DNA of 64,000 nt, from the NCBI GenBank assembly GCA_963728125.1, contig CAVSIZ010000015.1:124001-188000 (forward strand), written 5' to 3'. The DNA comes from CAWDCV01 sp963728125. GTDB taxonomy: Bacteria; Actinomycetota; Actinomycetes; CAWDCV01. The notes beneath the pieces were generated by a model that saw nothing but the letters and a program-made list of their open reading frames with translations, ran no database searches and was not told where the DNA came from. Each line of letters opens with the position of its first letter. Position 1 is the stretch's first letter. This document shows positions 61,927-64,000 of the stretch, piece by piece. The position numbers were made by a program, and so were the translations under genes.

Positions 61927-62370
61927 TTACGCGCGCGCGGAACGCTCCTGGATCTGGTGCTTGATGCGACGCAGGATGGCGGTCATGCCGCGCAGTCGCA
62001 GTGGGCTGATCGTCTCCTGGAGGCCGAGCGCGACGTAGAACTCGTCCGGTACCGCCAGCACCTCGCCGGCGGTCACCCCGTCGAGGCCGGCGTGCAAGAT
62101 GCCGGCGAAACCGCGTGTCGTCGGCGCCTCCGGCGGTGCGTCGAAGAACAGCCGCACGCGACCGTCGTCATCGATCGACGTCGCGACGAAGAACGGCGTC
62201 TGGCACTCGTGCACCTGCTCGAGCCGGTCCCGGTTGGCCGCCAGATCGGGCGGCAGCGATGGCAGTTCCTGCGAGTACTCGAGGAGCAATTGCAGTCGAT
62301 CACGAGGAGAAACAGCGGCGAACTCCTCGACGACCTCGCCGAGGGCTGCGGGCAGGGCGGGTGCCGTCAC
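61927..62370 (-). CDS. sufE: SufE-family sulfur acceptor protein
   Basis: Sulfur-transfer protein of 147 residues. LPAALGEVVEEFAAVSPRDR near residues 5-24 and the conserved VHECQTPFFVATSIDDDGRV near 54-73, with the sulfur-accepting Cys, are SufE motifs; FAGILHAGLDGVTAGEVLAV and GLQETISPLRLRGMTAILRR complete the family. GTG 62370 overlaps the rhodanese stop (GTGA). In this phylum SufE-like genes next to sulfurtransferases are common. It takes sulfur from a desulfurase; pairing with the rhodanese is inferred. Confidence 0.92.
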   Translation of the reverse strand: MTAPALPAALGEVVEEFAAVSPRDRLQLLLEYSQELPSLPPDLAANRDRLEQVHECQTPFFVATSIDDDGRVRLFFDAPPEAPTTRGFAGILHAGLDGVTAGEVLAVPDEFYVALGLQETISPLRLRGMTAILRRIKHQIQERSARA

Positions 62371-63260
62371 GGTGTCGAGCCGCGACTGATAGGTACGCGA
62401 ACGCTGTTCCCCCACTCCGTCCACGATCCGTCGTAGTTGCGCACGCGGTCGTACCCCAGCAGGTGCGTCAGCACGAACCAGGTGTGACTCGAGCGCTCAC
62501 CGATGCGGCAGTAGACGACGACGTCGTCCGCCGGCGTGAGGCCTGCTTCCTGTCCGTACAGCTGCTCCAGCTCCTCGCGCGACCGGAACCTGCCGTCCTC
62601 CGCGGCCGCCCGAGCCCACGGCATGCTCACTGCGCCGGGAATGTGGCCGCCACGCACGGCGCCCTCCTGCGGGTAGTCGGGCATGTGCAGCAGCTCACCG
62701 GAGTATTCACCCGGCGAGCGAACGTCGACCATCGGCTTGCCCAGATGCGCCAGTACCTCGTCCTTGAAGGCACGGATGCCGGTGTCGTCGCGCTCCACCG
62801 TGGGGTACTCCGAACGCACAGGCGTCGGGACGTCCGTTGTCATCGGGCGGCCCTCGGCCACCCACGCTGCACGACCGCCGTCGAGCAGCCGCACGTCCGG
62901 ATGTCCGAACAGCGAGAACACCCACAGCGCGTACGCCGCCCACCAGTTGTTGCGATCGCCGTAGATGACCACCGTCGTGTCCCGGGAGATGCCCTTGTCG
63001 GACATCAGCGCGGCGAACCCCGCGCCGTCCACGTAGTCGCGGGTCACCGGATCGTTGAGCTCGGTGTGCCAGTCGACCTTGATTGCGCCGGGAATGTGGC
63101 CGGTCTCGTAGAGCAGCACATCCTCGTCGGACTCGACGATGACGAGGTTCTCGTCGTCGAGATGATCGGCGAGCCACTCCGTCGTCACCAGGCGCTCGGG
63201 ATGGGCGTACGACTGCAGCTGGCCCGCGTCGTCGGCGGGAACGGTCTCGGTAGCGGTCAC
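62367..63260 (-). CDS. Thiosulfate/3-mercaptopyruvate sulfurtransferase (rhodanese)
   Basis: Two-domain rhodanese, 297 residues. The inactive N-domain includes ETGHIPGAIKVDWHTELNDP; the C-domain has GEYSGELLHMPDYPQEGAVR and the catalytic loop VVVYCRIGERSSHTW near 234-248 with the active Cys in CRIGERS. This loop type is found in actinobacterial CysA/SseA thiosulfate sulfurtransferases. GTG 63260. The stop overlaps the sufE start, forming a coupled pair for sulfur handling. The loop sequence favours thiosulfate over mercaptopyruvate. Confidence 0.93.
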   Translation of the reverse strand: MTATETVPADDAGQLQSYAHPERLVTTEWLADHLDDENLVIVESDEDVLLYETGHIPGAIKVDWHTELNDPVTRDYVDGAGFAALMSDKGISRDTTVVIYGDRNNWWAAYALWVFSLFGHPDVRLLDGGRAAWVAEGRPMTTDVPTPVRSEYPTVERDDTGIRAFKDEVLAHLGKPMVDVRSPGEYSGELLHMPDYPQEGAVRGGHIPGAVSMPWARAAAEDGRFRSREELEQLYGQEAGLTPADDVVVYCRIGERSSHTWFVLTHLLGYDRVRNYDGSWTEWGNSVRVPISRGSTP

Positions 63261-63316
63261 ACCACCACGGTAGTCCGCACCTGACAGCCATCCCCGCGAC
63301 CTGGTAGACCCCCGCC

Positions 63317-64000
63317 ATGGGCGTCACGTTTCCTCTCGATCCACGGCTGGGCCGGGCGAGTACGACGGCCCTGGGTCGCAGCGTCTTCGCGGCGGCGGCC
63401 CATGCCATCGACGCCGACCTCGGCGCGGCCGTCGACGCGGAACCGGACTGGCGTCACGCCTACCCGCGGCACGTGCGACGCATCGCCGAAGCGGCCGCCG
63501 TCTCCGCACCGGCCGCGCTCGCCGCCGCCAAAGCCGCACTAGCGGCGCTGCACGCGTCGATGGAGTTCGAGCGGGACGAGCAGCGGTTACCGCTCGGGAA
63601 GTGCATGGCGGCGCTCCGCGTGGATGCGCCGGCCACCGAGACGGTGAGCGGCCAGCCGCGGCAACGATCCCGCGAACTAGAGCTGCCGTACGGCACCGAT
63701 CTGCTCCGCGGCGCTGCACTGCATCGACAGCTCGACCGGTGGGTGGCCGCGGGCATCGTCGAGCCATCGCTGGCGGAGGCGGTTCGGTTGGTGATGGCCA
63801 ACCCCGGCTGGCTTCGGCTCGACGGGCACCGCATCGCGCTGCTCGGCGCCGCTGCGCAGATGAGCCCGCTACAGCCGCTGACTCGCTGGGGAGCGGACGT
63901 TGCCCTCGTCGACGTTCCACGCCCGCAGCTGTGGGATCGCGTCCGCGCGACCGTGCGTGATGGCGCCGGCCGGGCCGTACTGCCCCTCGTCGGCAATGAA
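63317..64000 (+). CDS. Conserved unknown protein, 3' end missing
   Basis: ATG 63317 opens a frame that stays open for 228 codons to the window end. The product is Ala-rich with helices at the start (TTALGRSVFAAAAHAIDADL, and HVRRIAEAAAVSAPAALAAA). Later blocks such as LPYGTDLLRGAALHRQLDRW, LVMANPGWLRLDGHRIALLG and MSPLQPLTRWGADVALVDVP look well conserved, the last like the edge of a nucleotide- or cofactor-binding fold. There is no signal peptide. I cannot name the family. It is divergent from the rhodanese gene with a 56-base gap. Confidence 0.7.
   Translation, partial: MGVTFPLDPRLGRASTTALGRSVFAAAAHAIDADLGAAVDAEPDWRHAYPRHVRRIAEAAAVSAPAALAAAKAALAALHASMEFERDEQRLPLGKCMAALRVDAPATETVSGQPRQRSRELELPYGTDLLRGAALHRQLDRWVAAGIVEPSLAEAVRLVMANPGWLRLDGHRIALLGAAAQMSPLQPLTRWGADVALVDVPRPQLWDRVRATVRDGAGRAVLPLVGNE

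Noticed and set aside
61832..62038. A short protein with HDDLH repeats
   Set aside because: It simply translates the tandem 12-base repeats of the terminator region and overlaps sufE in antisense.
1..64000. CRISPR arrays, prophage or a transposase
   Set aside because: No regularly spaced repeats, no integrase or transposase motif in any frame examined.

Overview
The window is 64 kb of high-GC DNA from an actinobacterium. The support is the GC-rich third-codon composition, many GTG starts, and a set of genes typical of that phylum: an XPB/Rad25-like helicase with its separate N-domain partner, DUF3027 and DUF2530 proteins, a mycothiol-dependent isomerase-fold enzyme, a GH15 trehalase-like enzyme, IdeR/DtxR, GAF-ANTAR regulators and a UdgX-type uracil-DNA glycosylase. 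The order csp - DUF3027 - DUF2530 - MarR - serC - citrate synthase - pdxH looks like shuffled actinobacterial core synteny. The genus cannot be fixed from the sequence. No rRNA, tRNA, insertion sequence, phage or CRISPR array was seen.

Layout. 0-2.8 kb: Leloir galactose operon galT(partial)-galE-galK plus a DUF4031 gene, all start/stop-overlapping. 3-8.7 kb: HD phosphohydrolase, a RidA fragment, a frameshifted HelR/HelD-like helicase, a divergent MFS exporter and a membrane dipeptidase. 8.7-14.1 kb: XPB helicase and its N-domain partner, then a membrane protein with a shifted tail. 14.4-24.2 kb: one six-gene block, aceE-aceF-lpd-malic enzyme-thiolase-acetoacetyl-CoA reductase. Read as a pathway it runs malate to pyruvate to acetyl-CoA to acetoacetyl-CoA to 3-hydroxybutyryl-CoA. 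The pyruvate dehydrogenase is of the homodimeric-E1 kind and its E3 carries two lipoyl domains. 24.2-26.1 kb: SulP anion transporter with about seven frame changes in 450 bases. 26.2-30.4 kb: cold-shock protein, DUF3027 protein and a 993-residue sacsin-like ATPase-fold protein. 30.4-35.6 kb: a deleted DUF4037 gene, DUF2530, NCS2 purine permease, a deleted AraC regulator, a RibD-C reductase and a MarR-MFS pair with a clear operator. 35.6-42 kb: mycothiol-type enzyme, ThpR, aldo/keto reductase, a surface beta-propeller-like protein, and 4-hydroxybenzoate hydroxylase with an unknown protein and an MFS carrier. 42-47.5 kb: serC, citrate synthase, pdxH, a structured intergenic region, a hotdog-like protein, UdgX and two DUF202 proteins. 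47.5-51 kb: ParA with a small basic partner, a frameshifted photolyase, ideR. 51-58.6 kb: a 754-base structured non-coding stretch, two unknown proteins, GH15 enzyme, DUF418-like membrane protein, then a STAS remnant and two GAF-ANTAR proteins. 58.6-64 kb: two acyl-CoA dehydrogenases, an L,D-transpeptidase, SufE, rhodanese and a conserved unknown gene cut by the window end.

Two features run through the whole window. First, many genes carry single-base frame changes with otherwise intact codons (helR, the membrane-protein tail, sulP, phr, STAS, araC). This looks more like uneven sequence accuracy than gene decay, although two genes (DUF4037 and AraC) also show clean internal deletions. Second, several convergent or intergenic gaps hold long perfect hairpins, and some of these recur as recognisable repeat families.
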